DNA of 64,000 nt from Pseudomonas laurentiana (GTDB lineage: Bacteria; Pseudomonadota; Gammaproteobacteria; Pseudomonadales; Pseudomonadaceae). A model generated the notes under the pieces. The model made no database searches, was not told where the DNA came from, and worked only from the letters and a program-made list of their open reading frames with translations. The translations under genes were made by a program, and so were the position numbers. The stretch covers positions 62,001 through 126,000 of the forward strand of contig NZ_BMQU01000004.1 in NCBI RefSeq assembly GCF_014648275.1, in the 5' to 3' direction. Positions 36,736 to 45,042 of this stretch are shown here, piece after piece; positions within the stretch are counted from its first letter, which is position 1, and the number at the start of each line of letters is the position of its first letter.

Positions 36736-37945
36736 GTCTGCGGCGGTGAAGCCGCTGATGTCGGTCGAGCAGGCCCTTGAGCGTTTGCTGGCGTTGGCTG
36801 ACAGTGCGCCTATTCGTGAGCATGAACAGGTCTGTCTGGCTGACGCCGAAGGCCGTGTACTGGCCCGCGAACTGGTTGCCACCCTTGACCTGCCGCCTTG
36901 GCCTAACAGTGCCATGGACGGTTATGCCTTGCGCTTGGCCGATTGGCAGAATGAGCCGCTGGTGGTGAGCCAGCGGATATTTGCCGGTCATGCGCCGACA
37001 CCGCTGGAACCGGGTACCTGTGCGCGCATTTTCACCGGTGCACCAATGCCGGCAGGCGCCGATTGCGTGGAAATGCAGGAAAATACCGAGGTTCTGGCTG
37101 ATCAGCGGGTGCGCTTCACTCAGCCGCTGCGCGTTGGCCAGAACATCCGCCCACAAGGCCAGGAAACGCGCGCCGGTGAACACGTACTGGCTGCCGGTAC
37201 GCGTCTGGGGCCTATCGAGTTGGGCCTGGCGGCATCACTGGGCTGTGCTGAGCTGACCGTGGTTCGGCGGGTGCGGGTGGCGTTGCTGTCGACCGGTGAT
37301 GAGCTGGTTGAGCCCGGCTTGCCGTTGGGGCCCGGGCAGATCTACAACAGCAATCGACGGCTGCTGGCCGCCTGGTTGCAGCGCTTGGGTTGCGACGTGG
37401 TTGATGTGGGTATTCTGGCGGACGATCTGCAGAAAACCCGCGAATGCCTGGGGCGCCTTGTGGATGTCGACCTGATCCTCTCCACTGGCGGTGTTTCGGT
37501 CGGTGAGGCTGACTACCTGGGTATCGCCCTGCGTGAGGAAGGCGAGTTGGGGCTCTGGAAGCTGGGGATCAAACCAGGCAAGCCGCTGACCTTTGGGCAT
37601 TACCGGGGCGTGCCGGTGGTTGGCCTGCCTGGTAATCCTGCGTCGACACTGGTGACCTTCGGTCTGTTGACGCGTCCCTACCTGTTGCGCCGCCAGGGTG
37701 TTCAGGACGTCACGCCTCTGCAGTTCGCCGTGCCGGCTGGCTTTGAATGGCCCAAGGCCGGCGGTCGCAGGGAGTACCTGCGCGGACGCATCGAGCAAGG
37801 GCAAGCGCGGATCTATAAAAACCAGAGCTCGGGCGTGCTGCGCAGTGCCGCATGGGCAGAGGGTCTGGTTGAGGTTCGCGAAGGGCAAACGCTCGTACCA
37901 GGCGATATGCTGCAGTTCATTCCATTGAGCGAGCTACTCGGCTGA
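36728..37945 (+). CDS. moeA: Molybdopterin molybdenumtransferase MoeA
   Basis: The 405-residue enzyme inserts molybdate into molybdopterin-AMP. Characteristic segments are PPWPNSAMDGYALR, GTCARIFTGAPMPAGADCVEMQE, GDELVEPGLPLGPGQIYNSN, STGGVSVGEADY, and KPGKPLTFG followed by GLPGNPASTLVTF. The start is uncertain: a GTG at 36728 (overlapping moaB) was chosen, while an ATG at 36758 would shorten it by ten residues. Stop overlaps the 3' end of the convergent glycosyltransferase by 12 bases. Confidence 0.93.
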   Translation: MAESAAVKPLMSVEQALERLLALADSAPIREHEQVCLADAEGRVLARELVATLDLPPWPNSAMDGYALRLADWQNEPLVVSQRIFAGHAPTPLEPGTCARIFTGAPMPAGADCVEMQENTEVLADQRVRFTQPLRVGQNIRPQGQETRAGEHVLAAGTRLGPIELGLAASLGCAELTVVRRVRVALLSTGDELVEPGLPLGPGQIYNSNRRLLAAWLQRLGCDVVDVGILADDLQKTRECLGRLVDVDLILSTGGVSVGEADYLGIALREEGELGLWKLGIKPGKPLTFGHYRGVPVVGLPGNPASTLVTFGLLTRPYLLRRQGVQDVTPLQFAVPAGFEWPKAGGRREYLRGRIEQGQARIYKNQSSGVLRSAAWAEGLVEVREGQTLVPGDMLQFIPLSELLG

Positions 37946-39181
37946 ACGACTCAGCAGGTCGCTGTCCAGGCGGGTATTGTTTGCCCTGGGCAGCATGCTG
38001 ACGCGGGCATGCACCGCTTCAAGTTGCGCTGCTGCAACGCTCCAGTCGTGCGTTGTGCGGACGTACTGGCGCGCAGCCTCTGACAATTGCCGCATGCGCC
38101 AGGGTTGGTTGAGCAGTTGGGTGATCATCAAGGCCAGCCCGTCGCTGTCGTCGCTGCCCAGGTAGTGTTCGCCATTGTTGACTGTCAGGCCTGAGACGCC
38201 TTGGCTGGTGGTGACCACGGGCAGGCCGGCCGCCATGGCTTCCAGCACCTTGACCTTGCAGCCGCCTCTATGGCGTAGCGGCGCGAGGAAAATCGCCGAG
38301 TGACGTTGTATGTCGCGCAGGTCTGGCAGGTAGCCGACCCATTCGATGCGCGGATCGTTCCAGTGCAACTTCAACTGTTCTGGCAACGCGTGCCCGGCGA
38401 TCGCCACGCGGACTGCCGGGTTGCTCAGCCAGACTTTAGGCATGATGTCGTCGAGGGCCCACTCGATGGCACTGAGGTTGGCGCCGTACTCGAAATTACC
38501 GACAAACAACAGGCGCTGGCTATGCAGTGCCGGGCTCACGGAGTGGTAGTGCTCGCAGTCGACGCCATTGATCACGATGGGGCAGGGGCGACCTGTCATT
38601 CGGCTGATCTGCCGAGCGTCGTTTTCGCTCACCGCGATCACTTCGCTGGCTTGGCGCAATACCCGAGTTTCCCAGTACCGGTAGCGCCAGCGGTCGAAGG
38701 TATTGAAAGGGCGCAGCCACAAGGGCAGTTGGTCCTGGCGGGCAGCGCCTGCAATAGACTCTACGGTGTGTTCACTGATGATGAACGGCAGTCTGCTTGA
38801 CTGCAGGGCCTTCTCGAATGGCTGAAAACTGTAGCTGTGCTCAATCTGTATCACGTCCCAGTGTTCTTGCAGCAAATGCTCGAAGCAATGCCGCAGGTGG
38901 GGTGCCAGGCCGTTGATGCTGGCCCGCATCGGGTAGCTGACATAGAACGCTGCGAGAAGGTTCAGCGGGCTGTGCAGCGGGCGCCTGGGCAGTGCGATCA
39001 AGCGCTCGACCCAAGGTTCGAGCGCTTGCCGTGCTGCGTCTCCGAGGGGGACTTTCGATTGCACCAGCAACGTGATGCGGTGGCCGCGTTGGGCCAGGCC
39101 GCGCATCAGGTTGTACTGACGGGTTTTGCCGCCGCTGGTCGTCGGCCAAGGCAGGTAAGGCAGTGTCCAGAGTACGCGCAT
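37934..39181 (-). CDS. GT4-family glycosyltransferase
   Basis: The 415-residue protein has a GT-B fold pattern, with an N-terminal acceptor-binding half (MRVLWTLPYLPWPTTSGGKTRQY) and a C-terminal donor-binding half containing LLFVGNFEYGANLSAIEW and KVLEAMAAGLPVVTTSQG, the glycosyltransferase group 1 signature. It likely transfers a sugar from a nucleotide donor to a polysaccharide or lipid. GAGGAAAGG just upstream supports the ATG at 39181. It is 63 bases behind the GDP-mannose gene on the same strand, which suggests a mannose-type donor, though that is inference. Its 3' end overlaps moeA by 12 bases. Confidence 0.88.
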   Translation of the reverse strand: MRVLWTLPYLPWPTTSGGKTRQYNLMRGLAQRGHRITLLVQSKVPLGDAARQALEPWVERLIALPRRPLHSPLNLLAAFYVSYPMRASINGLAPHLRHCFEHLLQEHWDVIQIEHSYSFQPFEKALQSSRLPFIISEHTVESIAGAARQDQLPLWLRPFNTFDRWRYRYWETRVLRQASEVIAVSENDARQISRMTGRPCPIVINGVDCEHYHSVSPALHSQRLLFVGNFEYGANLSAIEWALDDIMPKVWLSNPAVRVAIAGHALPEQLKLHWNDPRIEWVGYLPDLRDIQRHSAIFLAPLRHRGGCKVKVLEAMAAGLPVVTTSQGVSGLTVNNGEHYLGSDDSDGLALMITQLLNQPWRMRQLSEAARQYVRTTHDWSVAAAQLEAVHARVSMLPRANNTRLDSDLLSRSAE

Positions 39182-39244
39182 GAACCCTTTCCTCGATCGT
39201 CGGTCGGGCAACGCTGGCTGATATGAAAGGCACGCCGGTCTACG

Positions 39245-40699
39245 TCAGCCGATGATCGGCTCTGGAGCGCGTCCGTAGATATCAGTAAAGCGTACGATGT
39301 CATCCTCGCCCAGGTATTCGCCACTTTGTACTTCGATCATCACCAGGTCGATGACTCCCGGATTGCGCAGGCGATGGGTGCAACCGGGTTTGATGAAGGT
39401 GGACTCATTGGTGTCGAGCAGAAATTCTTCTTCGCCGTTGGTCACCATCGCCATTCCGCTGACCACGATCCAGTGTTCGCTGCGGTGGTGGTGCATCTGC
39501 AGTGACAGCGAGGCTTCCGGGCGAACCATGATGCGCTTGATCTTGAAGCGCTTGCCTTCCTCCAGCACGGTGTAAGTGCCCCACGGGCGGGTCACGGTGC
39601 GGTGCAGGCGATAAGCGTCATGGCCCTGGCGTTTGAGTTCCTGTGCAATCAGTTTGACCTCCTGACTGCGCTGCGCATCGGCAATCAGCAGCGCATCGGG
39701 CGTATCAATGATGATCAGGTTGTCCAGGCCAAGGCCGCCAACCAGGCGGCGCGGCGAATCGATGTAACAGTTGCTCACGTCGTGAAGTACGGTCTGGCCG
39801 TTGCACTGGTTGCCATTGTGGTCGGCATCCTTCAGTTCGCGAATGGCTTGCCAGCACCCAATATCGCTCCAGCCCAGTTGGCTGGGCAGCACGGCTACCC
39901 GTTTAGAGGGTTCCATGACTGCGTAGTCGATGGAAATATCCTGGACGCGCGCAAAGCTGGAGGCATCAAGCTCCAGTTGCAACTCGCCGTTACCGGTTTT
40001 GCTCTGGCTCTTTTCCAGGCACGCACTGACGTCAGCAAGCAATTGCGGCGCATGCACTTCCAGTTCATGCAGGATGGCATCCACGCGCATGCAGAACATG
40101 CCGGCGTTCCAAAGGTGCTGGCCTTCGTCCAGGTAGCGTTGTGCGGTGGTCGCGTCAGGCTTTTCAACGAAGCGCGCGACCTGATAGCCCTGTGCACCAA
40201 GAGGTTGGCCCTTTTCGATATAGCCGAAACCGGTCTCAGGGCGGTCGGGAACCAGGCCGAAGGTGGTCAGCCAACGCTGTCCGGCCAGTTCCCTGGCATG
40301 CCCTACGGCGGTTTCAAAGGCTTGCAGGTCACTGATCAGGTGGTCGGCCGGCAGTACCAACAGTTGGGCGTCCTCGCCGTAATGACGTGCGCAGTGCAGT
40401 GCGGCAGCGGCAATCGCTGGTGCGGTGTTGCGACCGCACGGCTCAAGAATAAAGTCCAGTGCGACGCGTGCCGGGTTCAGCGCGCGGTACTCATCCTGGG
40501 TGCGAAAAAAGACGTCGCGGTTGGTGACGGTCAGGACCCGCTCGACATCCTTGAGGTTGCTGGCCCGGGCAAAGGTCTTCTGTAGCAGGCTCTGGCCGTC
40601 AGGCATGCGTATGAACGGCTTGGGCATGGCTTCGCGGGAAACGGGCCAAAGCCTTGTGCCAGCGCCGCCGGCGATGATGCAGGGAATCAGTACACTCAT
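39245..40699 (-). CDS. Mannose-1-phosphate guanylyltransferase/mannose-6-phosphate isomerase
   Basis: The 484-residue bifunctional enzyme makes GDP-mannose from mannose-6-phosphate. The pyrophosphorylase domain shows IIAGGAGTRLWPVSREAMPKPF (residues 8-29) and the GFGYIEKG and FVEKPDA motifs. The C-terminal cupin isomerase domain shows MHHHRSEHWIVVSG and FIKPGCTHRLRNPG, typical of AlgA, PslB and WbpW. No alginate genes are nearby, so no specific symbol is assigned. It shares a strand and a 63-base gap with the glycosyltransferase. A hairpin at 40722-40741 lies in the 5' leader. Confidence 0.92.
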   Translation of the reverse strand: MSVLIPCIIAGGAGTRLWPVSREAMPKPFIRMPDGQSLLQKTFARASNLKDVERVLTVTNRDVFFRTQDEYRALNPARVALDFILEPCGRNTAPAIAAAALHCARHYGEDAQLLVLPADHLISDLQAFETAVGHARELAGQRWLTTFGLVPDRPETGFGYIEKGQPLGAQGYQVARFVEKPDATTAQRYLDEGQHLWNAGMFCMRVDAILHELEVHAPQLLADVSACLEKSQSKTGNGELQLELDASSFARVQDISIDYAVMEPSKRVAVLPSQLGWSDIGCWQAIRELKDADHNGNQCNGQTVLHDVSNCYIDSPRRLVGGLGLDNLIIIDTPDALLIADAQRSQEVKLIAQELKRQGHDAYRLHRTVTRPWGTYTVLEEGKRFKIKRIMVRPEASLSLQMHHHRSEHWIVVSGMAMVTNGEEEFLLDTNESTFIKPGCTHRLRNPGVIDLVMIEVQSGEYLGEDDIVRFTDIYGRAPEPIIG

Positions 40700-41138
40700 C
40701 TCACATAGCCTCGAAGCAGGGGCGCTGCGATTGCGCAGCGCAACAGGAAGAAAAAGGTACCTGGCAGGCGCTTGCGCAATGAGTCAATAAACCGACTTTT
40801 TTCACCGGCGTCGTCCTTGATTGCCAATATTTTGTCGAATAATGCACGTTAGGGGATACGCTTTCAATGGCATTTCCATGAATGCTGGAATTTTCCGACC
40901 ACTGCATCGTGGGTGTTTGGGTGGTGTCGAAGCCGATACTGACGTTGCCCGACCTTGAGTGTGGCGGGTTGAGAAACTGCGGGGCAGGGGGGCAGCAGGC
41001 TCGCGAGCACCTTAGGCAACTGGCGTGTGCAGGGGTTGGTGCTCAATCTGGATGAACGGGCGTTTTTGGGGGAAGCCTGCGCCCGAAGGTAGTGCTGAAG
41101 AGGACTGTGGGTGCATCTGCCTGGGGCGTGTTCAGTGC
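40700..41138. other. Intergenic region upstream of the GDP-mannose operon
   Basis: This 439-base stretch between the leftward operon start (40699) and the response-regulator stop (41139) holds no supportable gene. It includes the perfect 8-bp inverted repeat GCGCTGCG / CGCAGCGC (40722-40741, loop ATTG) just ahead of the start codon, and an A/T-rich stretch near 40780-40850. It probably holds the operon promoter. Confidence 0.5.
40722..40741. repeat. Hairpin in the leader of the GDP-mannose gene
   Basis: The arms GCGCTGCG (40722-40729) and CGCAGCGC (40734-40741) pair perfectly around ATTG. It lies 23-42 bases upstream of the start codon in the minus-strand leader, so it could affect initiation. 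No T-run follows. Confidence 0.6.
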
Positions 41139-41798
41139 TCAGTCATCCAGACTGATGATCTGCTCACGGACGGCAAACAGGACCAGGCCGGCGACGTCGT
41201 ATATTTGCAGGCGCTTCATGATCTGCGAGCGATGGGTCTCTACGGTCTTGATGCTCAGTCCCAGCCCGTTGGCGATCTCCCGGGTGGACTTTCCGCGCAC
41301 GATCAGGCGCAGAATTTCCAGTTGGCGTGCCGTGAGGTTGTGGTTTTCAGTCGTTTCCGGCGTGTTCGTCTTGGCTTTCAGCAGGGCCTGGTTGATGACC
41401 GTGTGGGCGATGGCCGGGCTCAGGTAGCGCTCATCGCAACGCAGTGCGGTAAGCGCTTGCTCCAGCTCGGTGGCGGTGGTGTCTTTGAGCAGGTAGCCAT
41501 GAGCACCACTTTCCAGGGAGCGCATGATCAGCTCCGGGTCGGTGTGCATCGACAGGATCAGGACCTTGCAGCGGCTGTTGGACGCGCGCAGTTGTGCCAG
41601 TGCGTCAAGGCCGCTGGTTGAACGCATGGAGATATCCAGCAGGATGATATCGGGGTCGAGTCGCCGCACCAGTTCGGATAACTGGTTGCCGTCATTGGCT
41701 TCGCCTACCACGGTGTAGCCCGGAATATCGGACACCAGTGCGCGCACGCCGGCACGAATCAGTGAGTGGTCATCTACTAGCAGTAATTTACAGGTCAT
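41139..41798 (-). CDS. NarL-type response regulator
   Basis: The 219-residue regulator has a receiver domain with acidic pocket LVDD (7-10), phosphorylation residue Asp55 in LLDISMRSTSGL, Thr in LSMHT, Lys in LLKDT, and a LuxR helix-turn-helix near the C-terminus (LRLIVRGKSTREIANGLGLSIKTVETH). The usual Pro after the Asp (DISMP) is Arg here. Its start codon overlaps the stop of the sensor kinase by 4 bases, so the pair is translationally coupled. Target genes are unknown. Confidence 0.92.
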   Translation of the reverse strand: MTCKLLLVDDHSLIRAGVRALVSDIPGYTVVGEANDGNQLSELVRRLDPDIILLDISMRSTSGLDALAQLRASNSRCKVLILSMHTDPELIMRSLESGAHGYLLKDTTATELEQALTALRCDERYLSPAIAHTVINQALLKAKTNTPETTENHNLTARQLEILRLIVRGKSTREIANGLGLSIKTVETHRSQIMKRLQIYDVAGLVLFAVREQIISLDD

Positions 41799-42685
41799 GG
41801 GGTCTTACTTGCATTGGCGCGTTCGAGGGCTCGTGGTGCCCATGGGAACAATGCCTGGATCTTTGTGCCGTGGCCGGGCTGGCTATCTACCGAAAGGCTG
41901 CCGCCCAGCAGGTTCATGCGTTCGAGCATGCCGGTCAGGCCGCGTTGGCCGCCATCGCCAAGGTTTTCTGTGGCCAGGAAACCCTGGCCGTCATCGGTAA
42001 TCGAGAGCGACAGGCCTTCAGGCAAACGCTGAATACAGACGATCAGATTGCTGGCGCGTGCATGTCGCAGAATGTTTGTGACGGCTTCCTGGGTAATCCG
42101 AAAGGCAGCGATTGCGGTTTCTTGCGGAATGCCGTCCATGCGTTGCCTGCAATCCAGGCTCCACAACACGTCGGTGTTCTCCAGCGTGCGCAGCAGGTGT
42201 GCGCGCAGGCTTGCTTCAAGGCCAAGGCTGGTCAGTTGCCGGGGATTGAGGATGGCTGAGACATCGCGGACATTGGCCAGCGTGTCGTCCAAGGTTTTGC
42301 GCAGGGTCGTGCAGTGCTCTTGCAGGTCTGCTGGCAAGCGACGATAGAGCCAGTCGGCTTGTAGTTTGGCCGCAGTCAGCAATTGACCAATGTCGTCGTG
42401 CAATTCTCGACTCAGGTGCTGGCGTTCGCTTTCCTGCACTTTGAGCATACGGTCGGCGAGTTCCTGTGGGCGGAGTGCTATCGAGCGCGCGCTGAGCAAC
42501 ATTTGCCATGCAATACAGAGCATGGCCAAGGCTTGCAATGCCAGAACGCTGCCAGGCATGGGTATCGAGTGCAGGTACAGGTACAGGTTTGCGGTAATCG
42601 AACCCAGGCAAAGCCCGGCCGTCAACCAGCGTAATAGAGCGGCTCCGGGTGACCAGCGTGTGAAAGTCATGAGGCGTTGGAGCAT
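41795..42685 (-). CDS. NarX/DegS-type sensor histidine kinase
   Basis: The 296-residue kinase is of the HisKA_3 class: phospho-His96 in RELHDDIGQLL, then an ATPase domain with FRITQEAVTNILRHA and DDGQGF. Two N-terminal hydrophobic segments (LLRWLTAGLCLGSITANLYLYL and VLALQALAMLCIAWQML) form a short membrane anchor without a large periplasmic domain, so it may sense something in the membrane or cytoplasm. The start is ambiguous. ATGs at 42685 and 42670 and a GTG at 42700 are in frame with no clear ribosome-binding site. 42685 is used. It pairs with the regulator by the 4-base overlap. Confidence 0.9.
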   Translation of the reverse strand: MLQRLMTFTRWSPGAALLRWLTAGLCLGSITANLYLYLHSIPMPGSVLALQALAMLCIAWQMLLSARSIALRPQELADRMLKVQESERQHLSRELHDDIGQLLTAAKLQADWLYRRLPADLQEHCTTLRKTLDDTLANVRDVSAILNPRQLTSLGLEASLRAHLLRTLENTDVLWSLDCRQRMDGIPQETAIAAFRITQEAVTNILRHARASNLIVCIQRLPEGLSLSITDDGQGFLATENLGDGGQRGLTGMLERMNLLGGSLSVDSQPGHGTKIQALFPWAPRALERANASKTP

Positions 42686-43230
42686 AGGGAATGAAGCCAC
42701 TAAATATATCGCTGTTGAAAACCTGTCAAATGTCGAACAAGAGGTATTGGTCGTATTGCCTTAAACAACTTGTTGATTGTTGGTTTTACTTCGGCATGCT
42801 GACCATGCTTCAACGAACAGGCAACGCGATGAATTAAGCAACGCGATTCTGTTTGTCGACCGCAGTCGCGCATATTATCACTTTGCATACCTTTGGTCGC
42901 GGGTACCAAAGGTGCCTGAATGGTCAGATTTTGCTGGGTAGTACGTTCGTTCCGCTTTTTCGTGATTGTAGCACTTTGCTATCACTGGTGGCGTTGAGAT
43001 ACCACGCCTTATATCCAGGCTGGGGTGGCTTGGATCGCATTGCCTGGAACTAGTCGATTTTTCTGAAAGTTAGTACTTAGTGTAGGTTTTACCCTGTTCA
43101 GTTAGTTGTGTTATCACGTGCTTAGTTTGCCCTTAGTTCAGTCTAGTTGGCGTTGAAAAGCAAGGGTCTACGGGTTGTTTTCAGGCGTATGGCCGCCGTG
43201 CGACGGCTGGTCGTGGGTAACCGACTTGGC
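42686..43230. other. Long intergenic region upstream of the NarL-type system
   Basis: This 545-base stretch has no gene I can support. It holds a direct repeat GCAACGCGAT (42821-42830 and 42838-42847, 17 bases apart), a perfect hairpin ACCTTTGGT / ACCAAAGGT (42889-42913, loop CGCGGGT), and several TAGT-type repeats between about 43050 and 43150. These could be regulatory sites, but no known regulator motif is recognised. Confidence 0.5.
42889..42913. repeat. Perfect 9-bp inverted repeat
   Basis: ACCTTTGGT (42889-42897) and ACCAAAGGT (42905-42913) are perfect inverted copies around CGCGGGT. It could be a hairpin or a dimeric repressor site in the region ahead of the kinase gene. Confidence 0.5.
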
Positions 43231-43653
43231 TCATTCTGCGCGGCTAGCCTTTTCCGGCCCCAGGGTGGTAGTCAGGTTTCCAATGAGCTCAAGTTGTTCC
43301 TGATTATCCAGGCTGAGCAAGCCGGTCTGCGGGTCGATCAGTTCCAGTTGCCAGGAAAGCAATGTCAGGCAATCAGACAGCACATCCAGCGCTTCACCGT
43401 GCAAACGATTGCGGTCTCGCTCTGGCTCAAGCAGCAGGCGCAGTTGAAGACAGAAATCGGCAATCTCGGGTTGATCGTGTGTCAGTGCGCGATTGGCCAG
43501 GGAGCCCAGTGTGTCTACCATGCAGTCGATCGCATCTGGATCGTTGCCGATCAGTTCCAGGTGCAGCAGGCATTCCTGGGTCTTGGTCAGCAGAACCTCG
43601 GCATCAATCAGAAAATCTTGTAGCACGCTCGTATCCGGTGAGTCGTCTTGCAT
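43231..43653 (-). CDS. Degenerate HPt-like protein next to cheV
   Basis: The 140-residue helical acidic protein begins MQDDSPDTSVLQDFLIDAEVLLTKTQECLLHLELIGND, which resembles a CheA P1/HPt helix pair. At the position where HPt domains have AHTLKGS, this protein reads VDTLGSL, so the phospho-accepting His appears to be Asp. No membrane segment is seen. The start at 43653 is chosen because the upstream frame looks non-coding. It is divergent from cheV and shares its upstream region with it, hinting at a chemotaxis link, possibly as a non-phosphorylatable partner. The alignment is by eye, so the HPt call is tentative. Confidence 0.75.
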   Translation of the reverse strand: MQDDSPDTSVLQDFLIDAEVLLTKTQECLLHLELIGNDPDAIDCMVDTLGSLANRALTHDQPEIADFCLQLRLLLEPERDRNRLHGEALDVLSDCLTLLSWQLELIDPQTGLLSLDNQEQLELIGNLTTTLGPEKASRAE

Positions 43654-44031
43654 TATGCGGCTCCCGCAGGGCGCAGGTTGGCCAGGGGCCGATAATTTAC
43701 CTGGCGGCGGACGTTTTGCAGTGCCGGGGCAGAAGCTGGCCACAACCAAGCGATAGCAAACAAAAGCCTGACTCCATTCATGCAATGAGAATGGCGTCAC
43801 ATTAATGGCTAATGGATATTGCGAACATCAGGTCTCGCCTGATTGCTGCTAGGGGTTTCCCTGATGCTATCTGCGGTGTGCCATGGGGCGGTGTGAAGGG
43901 GATGAGTGCAGTAAAGCATGATGCTAAATTGACATCAATGGGCGCTCGGCATTTTATTTGAGGGGTCAAGCTGGGCGAAAAACGGCCGATACAGGGTCGA
44001 AGCATTCAATTTGCGAAACAGGGGTTTTCTA
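43654..44031. other. Divergent intergenic region HPt-like gene / cheV
   Basis: The 378-base stretch holds the promoters of the two divergent genes. I see no supportable gene. TTGACA at about 43930 may be a -35 for cheV, but no clear -10 was found. Confidence 0.45.
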
Positions 44032-44967
44032 ATGGCTGGCATTCTCGATACGGTAGACCAACGGACGCAGCTGGTAGGCGAGAACCGCCTGGAAATCCTC
44101 ATGTTCCGTCTGGCTGGTCGGCAGTTGTTTGCCATCAACGTGTTCAAGGTTCAGGAAGTGCTGCAACTGCCTAAGTTGACGCTGATGCCTCAGCGTCATC
44201 CGTTTGTCTGCGGTGTCGTCAATCTTCGTGGGCAGACATTGCCGGTGATCGACCTGTCCCAGGCTATCGGCATGCGCCCGCTGCAACCCGGGCCGGACAG
44301 CACCATCATCGTCACGGAGTACAACCGCTCTGTGCAGGCCTTCCTGGTGGGAGGCGTTGATCGGATCGTCAACATGAACTGGGAGGCCATCATGCCGCCG
44401 CCGAGCAGTGCGGGTCGGCAGCATTACCTCACGGCCATCAGTAAGGTTGACGATCAACTGGTTGAAGTCATCGACGTTGAGAAGGTACTGGCGGAAATTG
44501 TTCCATACAGCGCCAAGGTGTCCCGTGACAAGCTCGACGACCCGGTGCTGGCCCGTGCCTTGGGGCGCGAGGTGTTGCTGGTGGATGACTCTACGGTGGC
44601 ACTGGCGCAGTTGCGTGACACCTTGTCTCAACTCGGGGTGAAGATGCATGTGGCCAGTGACGGTCTGAAGGCATTGCGCATGCTCAAGGGCTGGGCCGAT
44701 TCCGGTGAAGACGTGTGTGAGAAGCTGTTGATGGTGTTCACTGATGCGGAAATGCCGGAGATGGACGGTTACCGCTTGACCACCGAGATCCGTAGCGATG
44801 CCCGTTTGCGGGGGTTGTACGTGGTCTTGCACACCTCGCTGTCGGGTAGCTTCAACGAATCGATGGTGAAGAAGGTCGGTTGTGACAACTTCCTCTCCAA
44901 GTTTCAGCCCGACAAACTGGTTGATGTGGTGCGTGAGCGTCTGATGCTTGACCAGGCCAACGCCTGA
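44032..44967 (+). CDS. cheV: Chemotaxis coupling protein CheV
   Basis: The 311-residue protein has an N-terminal CheW domain (about residues 15-165, with VVNLRGQTLPVIDLSQAIG) and a C-terminal receiver domain (about 180-305, with LLVDDSTVALAQL and FTDAEMPEMDGYRL, where the TDAEMPEMDG Asp is the acceptor). This is the CheV layout, which links receptors to CheA and can be tuned by phosphorylation. AGGGG about 8 bases upstream supports the ATG at 44032. It is divergent from the HPt-like gene. No cheA or cheR is in the window. Confidence 0.94.
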   Translation: MAGILDTVDQRTQLVGENRLEILMFRLAGRQLFAINVFKVQEVLQLPKLTLMPQRHPFVCGVVNLRGQTLPVIDLSQAIGMRPLQPGPDSTIIVTEYNRSVQAFLVGGVDRIVNMNWEAIMPPPSSAGRQHYLTAISKVDDQLVEVIDVEKVLAEIVPYSAKVSRDKLDDPVLARALGREVLLVDDSTVALAQLRDTLSQLGVKMHVASDGLKALRMLKGWADSGEDVCEKLLMVFTDAEMPEMDGYRLTTEIRSDARLRGLYVVLHTSLSGSFNESMVKKVGCDNFLSKFQPDKLVDVVRERLMLDQANA

Positions 44968-45042
44968 CGGGGCATCTCGAGCAGCGCCAGCTGGGTCTGC
45001 GGTGTAAGCTTGCTTCCTTACACACCTCAGGGAGCAGGCCAC

